Source: UBA4408 sp002389785 (GTDB lineage Bacteria > Bacteroidota > Bacteroidia > UBA4408). Taken from it: a DNA stretch of 64,000 bases. A model generated the notes under the pieces. It was given only the letters and a program-made list of their open reading frames with translations, had not been told where the DNA came from and made no database searches. Below are positions 8,345-18,015 of this stretch, in pieces. The DNA is taken from contig DAORJK010000008.1 of assembly GCA_035438985.1 (NCBI GenBank), positions 80,143 through 144,142 on the forward strand, in the 5' to 3' direction. Every line of letters begins with the position of its first letter. The first letter of the stretch is position 1. The position numbers were made by a program, and so were the translations under genes.

Positions 8345-11300
8345 GCTGGAAATGACCAAGTGATCTGTGGAAACTCAGACATGAATACAATTTTAGATGC
8401 TACTGCGCCTGTTTCAGGAACTGGAACCTGGAGCGTTATTCTAGGGAATGGAGGAGTGATTTCAAGACCATATAGCCCAACCAGCCTCTTTACAGGTGTT
8501 AGAGGTGAATCTTATTTGTTAAGATGGACTGTTGCCGGAGCTATTGGATGCCCCTCTTATGATAATGTCATGATTACATTTCATGAAAGCCCCCATCCTA
8601 CGCCCGCGTATGCAGGGCCTGATCAGACAATCTGCGGAACGGATGTGACTCTTGCCGGCAATATACCAATTGTTGGAACAGGCAAATGGACAATTATAGA
8701 TGGTAATGGCAATCTGGACTATCCTGAAGCTCCCAATGCCACTTTTACAGGACGTAGTGATGAAAATGGTCCTTATGAGTATACTTTAAGATGGACGACA
8801 ATGAATGGTGACTGTCCGTCTTCAGATGAAGTTGCTATCACATTGGCTAAAGCAGCAAAAGCTGCAATTGCAGGACCCGATCAAACTGTAGATTGTTTCC
8901 TTACCCCCACCTCTACAGTTTCTCTTGCAGCAAACACAACTGGACCAAATCATACAGGAACATGGACTAAAATTTCTGGACCTGGTACATTCAGCAGTAC
9001 CAGCCCAACTGCCACGATAACAGGTGCTCCTGGAGAAACTTATGTATTAAGATGGACATTGACACGCAATATCGTTGGCTGCACTTCTTCTGACGATGTG
9101 GTGATAAAATTCTCACCTGTAACTACAGTTAATGCTGGTCCCGACCAAATAGTGTGCGGCAAAAATAAAGCTGTTCTTAGTGCAACAGCACCTGCAAATG
9201 CTGGAGAAGGAGTCTGGTCAATTGTTTCTGGTACTGGGACCTTTGATAGCAATACTGATCCGGAAGCTACATTCACCGGAACAGCAGGGAACAGCTATGT
9301 ACTGCGCTGGACAATTACTCCAACAGGCGGATGTGGCTCCGTTGTGTCAGACGATGTAAACATTGATTTCCCATTAACCAATGTCAACTCTCTAGCTGGG
9401 ATGGACCAAAAGCTTTGCGGAGTAACAAATGCAGTACTTAGCGCCAATGCACCAACAGGAACCGCAACTGGTAACTGGTTAATCATGAGTGGGGCAAACG
9501 GAAATGTTACAAATTCAGGAAGCAATACTTCAAGTTTTACAGGTGCAATTGGTGAAACATATGTTCTTCGTTGGCGAATAAGTGACGGAAACTGTATCTC
9601 CGATGATTATGTAGAAATAGCCATGCATGACTTTCCTACTCAGTCACCAAATGCGGGAAGTGACCAGTTAGGTTTATGCGGAGCCGGTAGCGTAAATTTA
9701 GCAGCTAATACGCCAACAGGTACCTATACAGGAAAATGGACAGTAAAATCAGGTGGCCAAGGCACATTTATTGACGCCACAAATCCGGTTACAACTTTTA
9801 CCGGTACTAATGGTAATGCATATACTCTACAATGGGAAATCTCAGATTTATGGTGTTCAAATAAAGATGAGCTTGATATATCCTTTTTTCAAGATCCAAC
9901 TACTGCATCAGCTGGCCTTGACAAAGCAACCTGTGTTAGTAACGTTACCTTAGATGCAAATGTCGCATTTGTTGGAATTGGGACATGGACAATAGAAACT
10001 GGTCCAAATTTGAATATCTCTCAAATCAATTACCCTCATCAGCCCAATGCCGTCTTTGCGCCAACTGCAACAGGTGTTTATAAATTACGTTGGACTATTG
10101 CAAATTCACCTTGCACTGATAGCTGGGACGAGGTAAATGTAACTTATAATCAGACTCCAACAACGGCTAATGCGGGACCTGATCAGTATCTGTGTGGAGC
10201 AACATCAGCTACCTTAACAGCAAATACACCGTCAATAGGGACTGGTACCTGGAGTGTTATTGCCGGAGGAGGAAATCCACCTACTCAAGTTAATAATCCC
10301 AGTGCAACTTTCTCTGGAGGAGCAGGTAATACTTATACCTTAAGGTGGACTATATCGAATGGATTGTGTGCTGATAAAACGGATGATGTCATAATTTCGT
10401 TTCCTACTTCGATAACATCAAATGCGGGAAATGACCAAACTGTCTGCACTTCCACTATAGTAACTCTAAATGGTAACCCTGCAGGAACACATGGTCAATG
10501 GACATTAGGAAATGTAGGCTCAGGAACCATTAATAATGCTGGTTCATACAATGCGACCGTTACTAACCTGGCGGTTGGAATCAATAAATTTCATTGGACT
10601 ATAGATAATTCAGCCACCGGTTGCGGCATCTCCATGGATGAAGTTGTGATAAATGGGATTGCTCCACCTGCAGCCCCTGTGAATAGCGCTGGTCCAGATC
10701 AAATAATTTGTGGAAACTCTACCACATTCGCTGCCTTATCTCCAACAGCCGGAACGGGAACCTGGAGTTTAGTTTCTGGTCAAGGAACAATTGCAAATAC
10801 CGGAGATAGAAATTCAGCCGTCTCAGGTTTATCAGACAATGTTGTTAATAGATTTAGATGGAATATAAACAATCCGCCATGTGGACAAGCACTTGATGAA
10901 ATGACTATCACAGTTACTAAGCCTGCCAATGCAGGCCCCGATCAAACAGGATTATGCGGAACTGGGACCATGTCTACCACTCTTGCTGCAAATACGCCAA
11001 TATTAGGAACTGGAACATGGAGTATTGTTGGTGTAGTTGGTGGTGGAACCGGAAGTTTCATCGATGTCCATGATCCGGCAACAACATTTAATGGAACAGC
11101 AGGAAGTTCATATACTTTGCAATGGTCAACACCCTTGAGCATTTGTTCAACAACTGATAATGTAATAATTACCTTTAATAATTTGACCCCGGTAACCATA
11201 GCATCAGTTGGTCCTGATCAATTGATCTGCGGAGGCAGTCCGGCACAAATAAACTTGGTTGCTTTGACTGGTCCTGCAGGTGGTGAAACTGGTCAATGGT

Positions 11301-11460
11301 CTAAAGTTTCTGGCCCTACAGGTTCTTTTATTGGTTCAACAACGAGTCAGACTGCAAGATTTGATGGAGGTCCTGGAACTTATGTTTTCCGTTGGACGAT
11401 ATCAAATAGCCCTTGTACCTCATCATTTGATGAAGTTACTGTTATTGTTAACGATATTGC
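8345..11460 (+). repeat. Twelve tandem PKD/Ig-like coding repeats of about 260 bp
   Basis: Each unit begins with a variant of AGPDQxxCG, continues through TGTW and TFTG and ends with Y-x-LRWT and a D/E-V strand. Unit starts fall near 8345, 8608, 8869, 9130, 9394, 9652, 9910, 10168, 10423, 10687, 10930 and 11206. Units differ clearly from one another, so the array is old rather than recently expanded. This module type is common in Bacteroidota gliding and adhesion proteins. Confidence 0.8.
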
Positions 11461-14110
11461 AACATCCCTTTCGTCACCAACTACACCTGTATCAGGAGCA
11501 AATTATGTAAGTACTTCATTTGATCTTTCTTCAATGGGAGGTACTCCTATGGTAATTTCTGGAGGTACAATTAGTTTCGCTCCAGGTACTCATATAACTG
11601 TTACTTCAGGCGAGACATTGAAAATTTTCAATTCTACTCTAAGGGCGTGTGGTAATGATATGTGGGGTGGAATAATTGTAGAAACTGGCGGGACATTAAT
11701 AGTTGATCAAAATTCAAAAATTGAAGACGCTGAAATTGGCGCTGATTTTGAAACCGGTTCACATTGTCAAATTAGTAATGCAATTTTTAACAAGTGCTTT
11801 ATTAGTTCTCGTTTGCAAGGAAATGTTGACGATACAAAACATTTCCGAAATGTTAAGTTTTATTGCCAGGATTTTTCGGGACAACCGACTATGCTGCTAG
11901 CGCCCCATACTGGGATAAGAGCATCAGGGATCAGCTTAATTAATTCATCTCTTTATATAGTTGGAAATTATATCACTGAGTTTAAGAACCTTCGAGCTGC
12001 TATAAATTCTTACAATACCACTGAAGTCGCTTTGAGTATTAGCAACTGTAGCTTTAACGATCTTCAAGATCCAGATCCGGCAATATCAACAAGAGGTATT
12101 GAAATGTCAAGAGGAGCGCTAAGTGTTTCGGAATCTGAGTTTACAAATTGCGATGTAGCTATTTATACAATTGACTGTGGTGTAAATGTTGTTCATTCAA
12201 ATTTTGAGAATCTGAATACTTCAATATCTGCAAGTCACCCAATGAACAGGTCAATTAATATTTCATACAATGATATTAATTGTAGACGTAGCGGTGTTGA
12301 TTTGCTCTTAATGGAAGGAGCATATCGGGCTCAGGTTCTTTCCAACACAATAATTGTCGGAGATCCTTTGAATCCTGTATTATATAATAGTTATGGAATA
12401 CAATATTCTTCGTCATCCACAACTTATAATAATTCAAGAATCGGAGGGAATTTAAGCTATAATAATATTACTCTGCTCTCAAAGGGTGAGGCAATCGGTA
12501 TGAACTATAAAACTGGGATGACCGTAAGCAACAACTATGTAGCGCTTCAAAATTCCGCTGCATCAGACAATCAAATAGGAGTAAAAAGTCTGAATAATAA
12601 AAAGGTTGCTGCCTCCTGTAACTATATTGCAGGTGATGACAATAGCCCAGGAGGAAAGCAAACGGCAATGGATATCACAGCAGGGAAACCGGGCGATCCT
12701 CGTGTAAGTTGCAATTCATTCTTTAATGCACATGAAGGATTAGTTTTTATGGGTAACCATGGGCATGCGACCTTAAGGCACAATCATTTCGATGACGATT
12801 ATTCAGGTTTGCATTTAAAAGGATCAACATTTATAGGGCCACAATATCACTTGGGAAATTATTGGAGTGGTACTTATACATCTGATCTTGCCGCTAAAAA
12901 TGAGACATTCGCTGTTTCTCCCAATCTTAATGAAAGGATTTATATCAATGCAAACCCAGGAGATCCATATTATCCAACCGCTTCAACAACTGGTTGGTTT
13001 TATCCTGATGCAAATGCTGATGAAGCAGGATGCAGTTTCACGACTACTATTGGTGGCAATAGTATTCAAATAGACGAATGCAGCTCTGTTATTCCTATAA
13101 TTAGTGAAGTTGCAAGAACAAGACCAACTGATGTCCCCATTATCAGGGATTTACTGCCCTTATCAGATTTTAGGGAAGAAATCCGGTACATGGCAATGGA
13201 CGAAATTTTTGCGAGAGTAAATGAATTTCCCGAACTTCAGGATAATAACATAACCTATGCAGAATTCTACGATAGTATTGTCAACAATTCCAATATTGAG
13301 CGTTTCGGTGAAGTAGTAAGTACTGAAGTTAACTGGGATGGAGCAACGGAGTCCTTAGTCCAGAATATTGAAAACAAGGATGTTCTTATAAACTGGCACT
13401 TAGCTCAGATTGCTTACAATGATAGTATTGGAGATAGCACCCACTTGGCCTTAAACTCTATTCACATGCATGATATTGAAGTTTTAAGCCAGGAAAATGA
13501 GGCCCTAAAACAATTACTTGAAACCGGTGAATATCCAAGAATTCTGCAAGCCAGGCTCGTGAATGAAGATATTGAAATTAATAATCTGATTGAAGATAAT
13601 TTACGAACGATAAATGAAGTAAGGCTGGATGCCCTTGAAAGAGAAAGTTTTGAATTTACTTCAGATGCAATGGATTTGATTAGCCAGATTGCACATCAGT
13701 GTCCTCTTGCCGGAGGCGATGGCGTTAGTATTGCCCGTGCTCTTTATGCTTTAAGCCATCCTAACGAATATTATGATGACAAAAGTGCTTGCCTATTCGC
13801 AGGGTACTTTAGAAAAGCCCACCCCAAAAGTGAAAATAAAATGGTAGTTTCTGCTTTGTCTTATTTTACAATTAATCCTAATCCTGCAAGTGAGAAACTT
13901 CAATTATCCTATTTTGTAACCGGTAATGCAAATTTAGAGTTTACTATCTTTAACTCTTTGGAGCAAAAAGTAAAATCAGTAATTTTACCTAGTGATAACC
14001 GAGAATACAGTTTAAATTGTCTTGATCTTCAGACTGGAATTTACTTGTATTCAGTGAGGTCAAATTCTGAAATTATTCATCAAGGTAAAATAAGTATCGT
14101 AAATCCATAG
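8360..14110 (+). CDS. C-terminal part of the giant T9SS repeat protein (after the nonsense codon)
   Basis: This open frame is the in-frame continuation of 5258-8233; the GTG at 8360 lies inside a repeat (GNDQVICG) and is not a convincing start. It encodes twelve tandem PKD/Ig-like modules (see 8345-11460), then a region of short beta repeats typical of a right-handed parallel beta-helix (about 11510-13050; GGTLIVDQNSKIEDAEIG). A helical, acidic stretch follows (about 13100-13830), then a T9SS type A sorting domain (INPNPASEKLQL ... GIYLYSV ... GKISIV). The whole protein would be about 2950 residues, an outer-surface or secreted adhesin or enzyme. Without a start and signal peptide this half should not be exported, so the gene is probably inactive unless the TAA is read through. 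Confidence 0.75.
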   Translation: MICGNSDMNTILDATAPVSGTGTWSVILGNGGVISRPYSPTSLFTGVRGESYLLRWTVAGAIGCPSYDNVMITFHESPHPTPAYAGPDQTICGTDVTLAGNIPIVGTGKWTIIDGNGNLDYPEAPNATFTGRSDENGPYEYTLRWTTMNGDCPSSDEVAITLAKAAKAAIAGPDQTVDCFLTPTSTVSLAANTTGPNHTGTWTKISGPGTFSSTSPTATITGAPGETYVLRWTLTRNIVGCTSSDDVVIKFSPVTTVNAGPDQIVCGKNKAVLSATAPANAGEGVWSIVSGTGTFDSNTDPEATFTGTAGNSYVLRWTITPTGGCGSVVSDDVNIDFPLTNVNSLAGMDQKLCGVTNAVLSANAPTGTATGNWLIMSGANGNVTNSGSNTSSFTGAIGETYVLRWRISDGNCISDDYVEIAMHDFPTQSPNAGSDQLGLCGAGSVNLAANTPTGTYTGKWTVKSGGQGTFIDATNPVTTFTGTNGNAYTLQWEISDLWCSNKDELDISFFQDPTTASAGLDKATCVSNVTLDANVAFVGIGTWTIETGPNLNISQINYPHQPNAVFAPTATGVYKLRWTIANSPCTDSWDEVNVTYNQTPTTANAGPDQYLCGATSATLTANTPSIGTGTWSVIAGGGNPPTQVNNPSATFSGGAGNTYTLRWTISNGLCADKTDDVIISFPTSITSNAGNDQTVCTSTIVTLNGNPAGTHGQWTLGNVGSGTINNAGSYNATVTNLAVGINKFHWTIDNSATGCGISMDEVVINGIAPPAAPVNSAGPDQIICGNSTTFAALSPTAGTGTWSLVSGQGTIANTGDRNSAVSGLSDNVVNRFRWNINNPPCGQALDEMTITVTKPANAGPDQTGLCGTGTMSTTLAANTPILGTGTWSIVGVVGGGTGSFIDVHDPATTFNGTAGSSYTLQWSTPLSICSTTDNVIITFNNLTPVTIASVGPDQLICGGSPAQINLVALTGPAGGETGQWSKVSGPTGSFIGSTTSQTARFDGGPGTYVFRWTISNSPCTSSFDEVTVIVNDIATSLSSPTTPVSGANYVSTSFDLSSMGGTPMVISGGTISFAPGTHITVTSGETLKIFNSTLRACGNDMWGGIIVETGGTLIVDQNSKIEDAEIGADFETGSHCQISNAIFNKCFISSRLQGNVDDTKHFRNVKFYCQDFSGQPTMLLAPHTGIRASGISLINSSLYIVGNYITEFKNLRAAINSYNTTEVALSISNCSFNDLQDPDPAISTRGIEMSRGALSVSESEFTNCDVAIYTIDCGVNVVHSNFENLNTSISASHPMNRSINISYNDINCRRSGVDLLLMEGAYRAQVLSNTIIVGDPLNPVLYNSYGIQYSSSSTTYNNSRIGGNLSYNNITLLSKGEAIGMNYKTGMTVSNNYVALQNSAASDNQIGVKSLNNKKVAASCNYIAGDDNSPGGKQTAMDITAGKPGDPRVSCNSFFNAHEGLVFMGNHGHATLRHNHFDDDYSGLHLKGSTFIGPQYHLGNYWSGTYTSDLAAKNETFAVSPNLNERIYINANPGDPYYPTASTTGWFYPDANADEAGCSFTTTIGGNSIQIDECSSVIPIISEVARTRPTDVPIIRDLLPLSDFREEIRYMAMDEIFARVNEFPELQDNNITYAEFYDSIVNNSNIERFGEVVSTEVNWDGATESLVQNIENKDVLINWHLAQIAYNDSIGDSTHLALNSIHMHDIEVLSQENEALKQLLETGEYPRILQARLVNEDIEINNLIEDNLRTINEVRLDALERESFEFTSDAMDLISQIAHQCPLAGGDGVSIARALYALSHPNEYYDDKSACLFAGYFRKAHPKSENKMVVSALSYFTINPNPASEKLQLSYFVTGNANLEFTIFNSLEQKVKSVILPSDNREYSLNCLDLQTGIYLYSVRSNSEIIHQGKISIVNP

Positions 14111-14111
14111 A

Positions 14112-15611
14112 ATGAAAAGGCAATTTGCAATCATAGGTTTCCAATTAATTATATTGATTGGAAACCTATGTGCGCAAGGGATAAGCAATAGATGGATATT
14201 AGGATATTCAAGCGGCTCTCCTGGTTTTGGTGGAATAAATTTGAATTTTGATTCTTTGCCTATTACCCCTTATATCGTCTCTCGAAAAATGAATTTCCAG
14301 GAGGCAGAAGCAAATATTACTGATCCCCGGGGAAAATTATTATTTTACACAAATGGAAATTTTATTGCCGATGCATCAAATGATACTATGCAGAACGGTT
14401 CGGGGATTTCAAAAGGAAGTTTTGGAAACAATTTCGTAGTCCAAGGAAGCCCTGCCCCTCAATCTGTTCTGATACTTCCCAATCCGGGTGATACTTCAAT
14501 ATATTATCTCTTCTATTTAACCCACACCGTTCAAGTAGGACCATATTGGCAGCCACCTGGGTTATTCTATTGTAAAATCGATATGACCCAAAACGGAGGA
14601 TTGGGTACCGTTGTACAAAAAAAAATATCTTTGGTTCAGTATGTTCTGATAGCCTCTGAGCTAACTGCTTGTAAACATGCCAATGGGCGTGATTGGTGGA
14701 TTATTACACACCAATGTAATTCGGATGTTTATTATAAATTTCTTTTAACACCTAATAGTATTCTTGGACCCTATACCCAAAGCATTGGCACTCTAATGTA
14801 TGTTAGAGGCCCAAGTCAGAGCTGTTTCTCTCCTGATGGGAAAAAGTTTGCTTGCTATCATTCCATAGAAGATCTTGACATCATGGATTTTGATAGATGC
14901 ACAGGAAATTTCAGCAATTTTAAGCATGTTGCAATAAATGACAGCGCTGTTAGCTGCGGTGTAGCATTTTCACCCAACTCACAAATGCTGTATGCTTCCT
15001 CCACAAAATATGTTTACCAATTTAATATGGGAGACACCAATATCCTAAACAGCCAATTAAAAATTGCAACTTGGGATGGATTTTATTCACCTTTTGCACC
15101 ATTTGCAACAACATTTTATTTAGCACAGTTGGCACCTGATGGTAAAATTTATATTAATAGCCCTAATGGCGTGCAACATATGCATGTAATTAACTATCCA
15201 GATAGTCTTGGCTTAGCTTGTAATTTAATTCAACATGGTTTAGCTCTTAATGCTTATAATGCCTCTACAATTCCTAACCACCCGAATTACTTTTTAGGAG
15301 CGGATAGTGGGAGTGTGTGCGATACTTTGCAATTGGGCCTTGAGGATTCGGCATTAAGAATTCAGAACGATAAGATTACCATTTTTCCGAACCCCGCTAG
15401 GGATATAATCCAACTTTCTTATTCCCCGGCCAATAGAAGCAGAACTATAGAACTGGTGGATATAAATGGGCAAGTGATACTTCGCTCGGCCATTCCTCAA
15501 TGGAGCCAATACCAGAAGGTGAATGTGAATCAATTTAAGCCAGGAATGTATTTGTGCCGTTTTGTTGGAAGCGCGAAAGGGACGGCTAAATTTGTGGTGC
15601 AAAGGGACTAA
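14112..15611 (+). CDS. T9SS type A sorting domain protein with beta-propeller-like body
   Basis: The 499-residue protein starts at ATG 14112, one base after the giant gene, so the two form an operon. It has a signal peptide (residues 1-22, ending LCAQG). The body repeats blade-like motifs such as CFSPDGKKFACYH, AFSPNSQMLYAS and LAPDGKIYINSPNG, as in WD40/PD40 propellers, and the T9SS sorting domain (IFPNPARDIIQLSY ... KPGMYLCRF) covers roughly the last 75 residues. It is probably secreted or surface-bound. The first 60 bases of the gene hold a perfect 14-bp inverted repeat (14132-14170). The gene is convergent with the next one at a gap of five bases. Confidence 0.8.
   Translation: MKRQFAIIGFQLIILIGNLCAQGISNRWILGYSSGSPGFGGINLNFDSLPITPYIVSRKMNFQEAEANITDPRGKLLFYTNGNFIADASNDTMQNGSGISKGSFGNNFVVQGSPAPQSVLILPNPGDTSIYYLFYLTHTVQVGPYWQPPGLFYCKIDMTQNGGLGTVVQKKISLVQYVLIASELTACKHANGRDWWIITHQCNSDVYYKFLLTPNSILGPYTQSIGTLMYVRGPSQSCFSPDGKKFACYHSIEDLDIMDFDRCTGNFSNFKHVAINDSAVSCGVAFSPNSQMLYASSTKYVYQFNMGDTNILNSQLKIATWDGFYSPFAPFATTFYLAQLAPDGKIYINSPNGVQHMHVINYPDSLGLACNLIQHGLALNAYNASTIPNHPNYFLGADSGSVCDTLQLGLEDSALRIQNDKITIFPNPARDIIQLSYSPANRSRTIELVDINGQVILRSAIPQWSQYQKVNVNQFKPGMYLCRFVGSAKGTAKFVVQRD
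14132..14170 (+). promoter_or_regulatory. Perfect 14-bp stem-loop in the signal-peptide coding region
   Basis: CATAGGTTTCCAAT (14132-14145) and its exact complement (14157-14170) flank an 11-base loop, starting 20 bases after the ATG of the propeller gene. Such a stable hairpin right after a start codon would hinder ribosomes or protect the downstream mRNA end. No T-run follows, so it is not a simple terminator. Confidence 0.5.
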
Positions 15612-15616
15612 TTTTA

Positions 15617-16585
15617 TTAAATTTTTTCGACAATTTGTTGTAACCTCTGATCGATGAATGCCCGATCACCGGGTTTTTTAACCTGACCTTCGTTAATTTC
15701 TTTTCCATTTTTAATAAAGCATTTCATTGCTGTATGCCACTTACCAATAGTAATTTCCTGCACCTTCTGTAAATCAATAAGAAGATTTACAAAACAGTTT
15801 AGAAGCTTAAAAGATGCAGTCCAGTTCACTCTTCCAGCCTTTTCAATTTCCTTACCGGAAAGGATTGCAATGAAATGATCTGGATTGCAATTTTTATCAA
15901 TAAATCTAGCATCCTTTAATTCTTTGAGAATCCCAATAAGGTGCAGTCGATTTTCTCTTAAGTAATTGTTGTTTAATTGAATCTGAATTAACTTGAAGGA
16001 TGGGGGAGATGAAATATTAGATTTCTCTGATTTACTTCCAGCGGACACAATCCAATTTTGGATTGCTTGAAAGACTTTGGCCGAAAAAATATGGTTCTCT
16101 CCATATTGAAGTAATAAGAGTTTTAGAAAATCAATGAGGGAAGATTTTTTATTTGCATAGTTTTTTTCAAGTTGATAAAATAAAAATTTATCAATGTCAA
16201 ATAAGTGGAATTCGTAATGTCTTAGTTTTAATGCAAACCAGAAATCAAAACCTTTAATACCTTTCTCAATAATCAGCCTATCCATAAAGCTGTAAAAAGT
16301 GTCACCAATAAAGAAATAGTTTAGTCTGAATTCATCTGAAAATGAATTAGATTTATTCAAATATTGATCATAATTTTTGGTAAATGTATATTCCGGAAGT
16401 TGTCCTTTTTTTTTCCCTCTTGGTGGGTCAGCTTCGATAATCAGTTTTCTTATTTCGGCAAGCAATTCTTCTGCGGCTTCAACCGAAGAATTGGCATTCG
16501 AAAAAAATACCTCCCTTTCATATTCCCATATGTCCCTGAGGTCAATATCATAGTTATAGTGATGAGGCAGGTGGTGGAGGTTCAT
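15617..16585 (-). CDS. Unknown protein encoded next to the integrase
   Basis: The 322-residue protein starts at ATG 16585, nine bases after the stop of the integrase gene on the same strand, so it is probably co-transcribed with it. It is soluble, mostly helical and rich in Phe, Leu and Lys. The C-terminal part (VNWTASFKLLNCFVNLLIDL, then a W-x-x-x-x-KCFI stretch) recalls the C-terminal layout of RteC-like regulators of Bacteroidota mobile elements, but the match is loose and I would not name it RteC. Its position suggests a role in element control or mobility. Confidence 0.6.
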   Translation of the reverse strand: MNLHHLPHHYNYDIDLRDIWEYEREVFFSNANSSVEAAEELLAEIRKLIIEADPPRGKKKGQLPEYTFTKNYDQYLNKSNSFSDEFRLNYFFIGDTFYSFMDRLIIEKGIKGFDFWFALKLRHYEFHLFDIDKFLFYQLEKNYANKKSSLIDFLKLLLLQYGENHIFSAKVFQAIQNWIVSAGSKSEKSNISSPPSFKLIQIQLNNNYLRENRLHLIGILKELKDARFIDKNCNPDHFIAILSGKEIEKAGRVNWTASFKLLNCFVNLLIDLQKVQEITIGKWHTAMKCFIKNGKEINEGQVKKPGDRAFIDQRLQQIVEKI

Positions 16586-16594
16586 TCTCTCAAT

Positions 16595-17806
16595 TTAAAT
16601 CAGTGCTGCGTTAGCATCATCCAACACCCTGTTTACGAATGATTTCAAATAAATTTGGGTGGTTTTTTCAGAGTCATGTCCCATGCTTTCACTTATTATG
16701 GCCGTTGATACTCCATTTTCCTTCTGAATACTAGCCCAAGAATGCCTTGCAACGTAATGCGTGATATTATGAGTAGCGTCAATTTTTAGTTCGGTAGCAA
16801 TTGATTTTAAATCTTTATTCACACGCTTATTCACTTTTTGCAAGCGATCTTTAATACTTGTTGGAGTTGTATGAATTTTATCGTTTAAAATGGGAAAAAT
16901 GTGATCTTCCGCTTTCTTATCTGATGAGTTATAAAAATCCAATATTTCCTGTCACCTGGGCTGAATTTTTATATCATAGGTTTTTCCGGTTTTTGACCTA
17001 GTATATACAATCCGGTTGGAAACAATATTTGAACACCTTAGATTGGCCATGTCCTTAAAGTTCATGCCCACGGTATAAAAACTGAAAAGGAAGAAATTTT
17101 TAGAGTGCCATAATGAGGATCCTGCATCTGCCTTAAAACTAATTATTTTTAATATCTCCTCCTTTGTGATTGCCCGCTTCTGGGTGCTGGTATCCAATTT
17201 GGAAATTTTATATTTATCGAACGCGTAGTCTTCCTTTTTGCAATACTCTTCATTTATGGCTTTATTAATCAATGCCCTTAAAGTTCTCATATAAAGGCTT
17301 ATTGAGTTTTCGCTAACCTTATTCGCCAAAAATGATTCTTCATATTTTATTAGGAAAGAATAATTTATATCCGAAAAATTAAAGTCCTTATTATTCCTAA
17401 ATAACTTTAATGTGCGAAGTAAATCTCTGTAAACATTTGCGTTGCCAAACTTATGGGTTTCTTTTAACCGATCAATGATCTCTTGACAATAAATAAATAC
17501 AGTCTTCTTTTTAATAGTCCCCAGAAATTTTTGCTCTACCTGCTCAAGGGAATAACTACGACCTGATTCCTCAAAATTCAGAATTACATTCTGCACTTCA
17601 TCCAGCTTTTTCCTCAGAATTTTATTGGTCCTAATAAAATTTGGATAACCTTTTACCAATTCAAAGCCGTTCCAGTGTTTTTTGTTAGCTGAATATCCAA
17701 GCGAAATATATTTCAAAGCTCTATCTTTAATCAGCCGAATACAAAGAGGATGATTGCCATTTGAAAGCTCCTTTGACTCGTAAAGCAGTAATTTAGCGGT
17801 TGTCAT
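16595..17806 (-). pseudogene. Tyrosine recombinase (site-specific integrase) with an in-frame TGA
   Basis: From ATG 17806 the frame encodes an integrase with an N-terminal Arm/SAM-like DNA-binding part (residues 1-190) and the start of the catalytic domain (VGMNFKDMANLRCSNI). TGA then stops it at 16952-16954 after KIQPR. The same frame continues with QEILDFYNSSDKK and includes YVARHSWASI and the nucleophile-containing GHDSEKTTQIYLKSF, ending at 16595. Total length is about 403 codons, normal for Bacteroidota integrases, so only the stop is aberrant; CGA to TGA is the simplest change. The residue before GMNF is Val, where related integrases usually have Arg (IntDOT also lacks box I Arg). It is probably inactive unless the stop is suppressed. 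The gene sits next to the tRNA-fragment boundary. Confidence 0.85.
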
Positions 17807-17957
17807 ACATTTTCTGGTTTAAACATAGTTTAAACAAATGTACAAAATATGGCATAAAATGATAAAATTTAACATTTCATCAGCCGAAGGAATAGTACGT
17901 AAGTAATTGATAAACAATATATATAATTACAAAACACAAAATCACAAAAATGATATA

Positions 17958-18004
17958 ACTGCCTTCTAAGCAGTAGGTCGCGCGTTCGAATCGCGCCGGA
18001 ATCA
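17958..18004 (+). other. 3' fragment of tRNA-Arg(TCT), element attachment site
   Basis: The fragment holds a perfect anticodon arm (ACTGC, loop CTTCTAA with anticodon TCT at 17965-17967, GCAGT). It also has a 5-nt variable loop, a perfect T arm (GCGCG, TTCGAAT, CGCGC), the 3' acceptor strand CGGAATC and discriminator A. The matching 5' acceptor strand and D arm are absent upstream, so it cannot make a tRNA. Loss of the 5' half next to an integrase is the expected product of integration into a tRNA gene; the intact copy should lie at the far end of the element. Confidence 0.85.
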
Positions 18005-18015
18005 CTTCTGATACC

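Larger units (their letters stand above)
1..18004. mobile_element. Right-hand part of an integrative element ending in a tRNA-Arg fragment
   Basis: The right boundary is a 47-nt 3' fragment of a tRNA-Arg gene (17958-18004). A tyrosine recombinase gene sits just inside it with its 5' end facing the boundary, as in tRNA-integrated islands. To the left lie an excisionase-like gene (4390-4776), unknown small genes and cargo for secreted proteins, while housekeeping-type genes begin right after 18004. I found no second tRNA copy to the left, so the other end and the reconstituted tRNA are expected upstream of base 1. The left limit given is only the window edge. The integrase and the largest cargo gene each carry one nonsense codon, so the element may be immobile. 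Confidence 0.55.

Noticed and set aside
8231..16954. Stop-codon reassignment to explain the TAA in the giant gene and the TGA in the integrase
   Set aside because: Both TAA and TGA end many intact genes in the window, so two separate nonsense changes or sequence errors are more likely.
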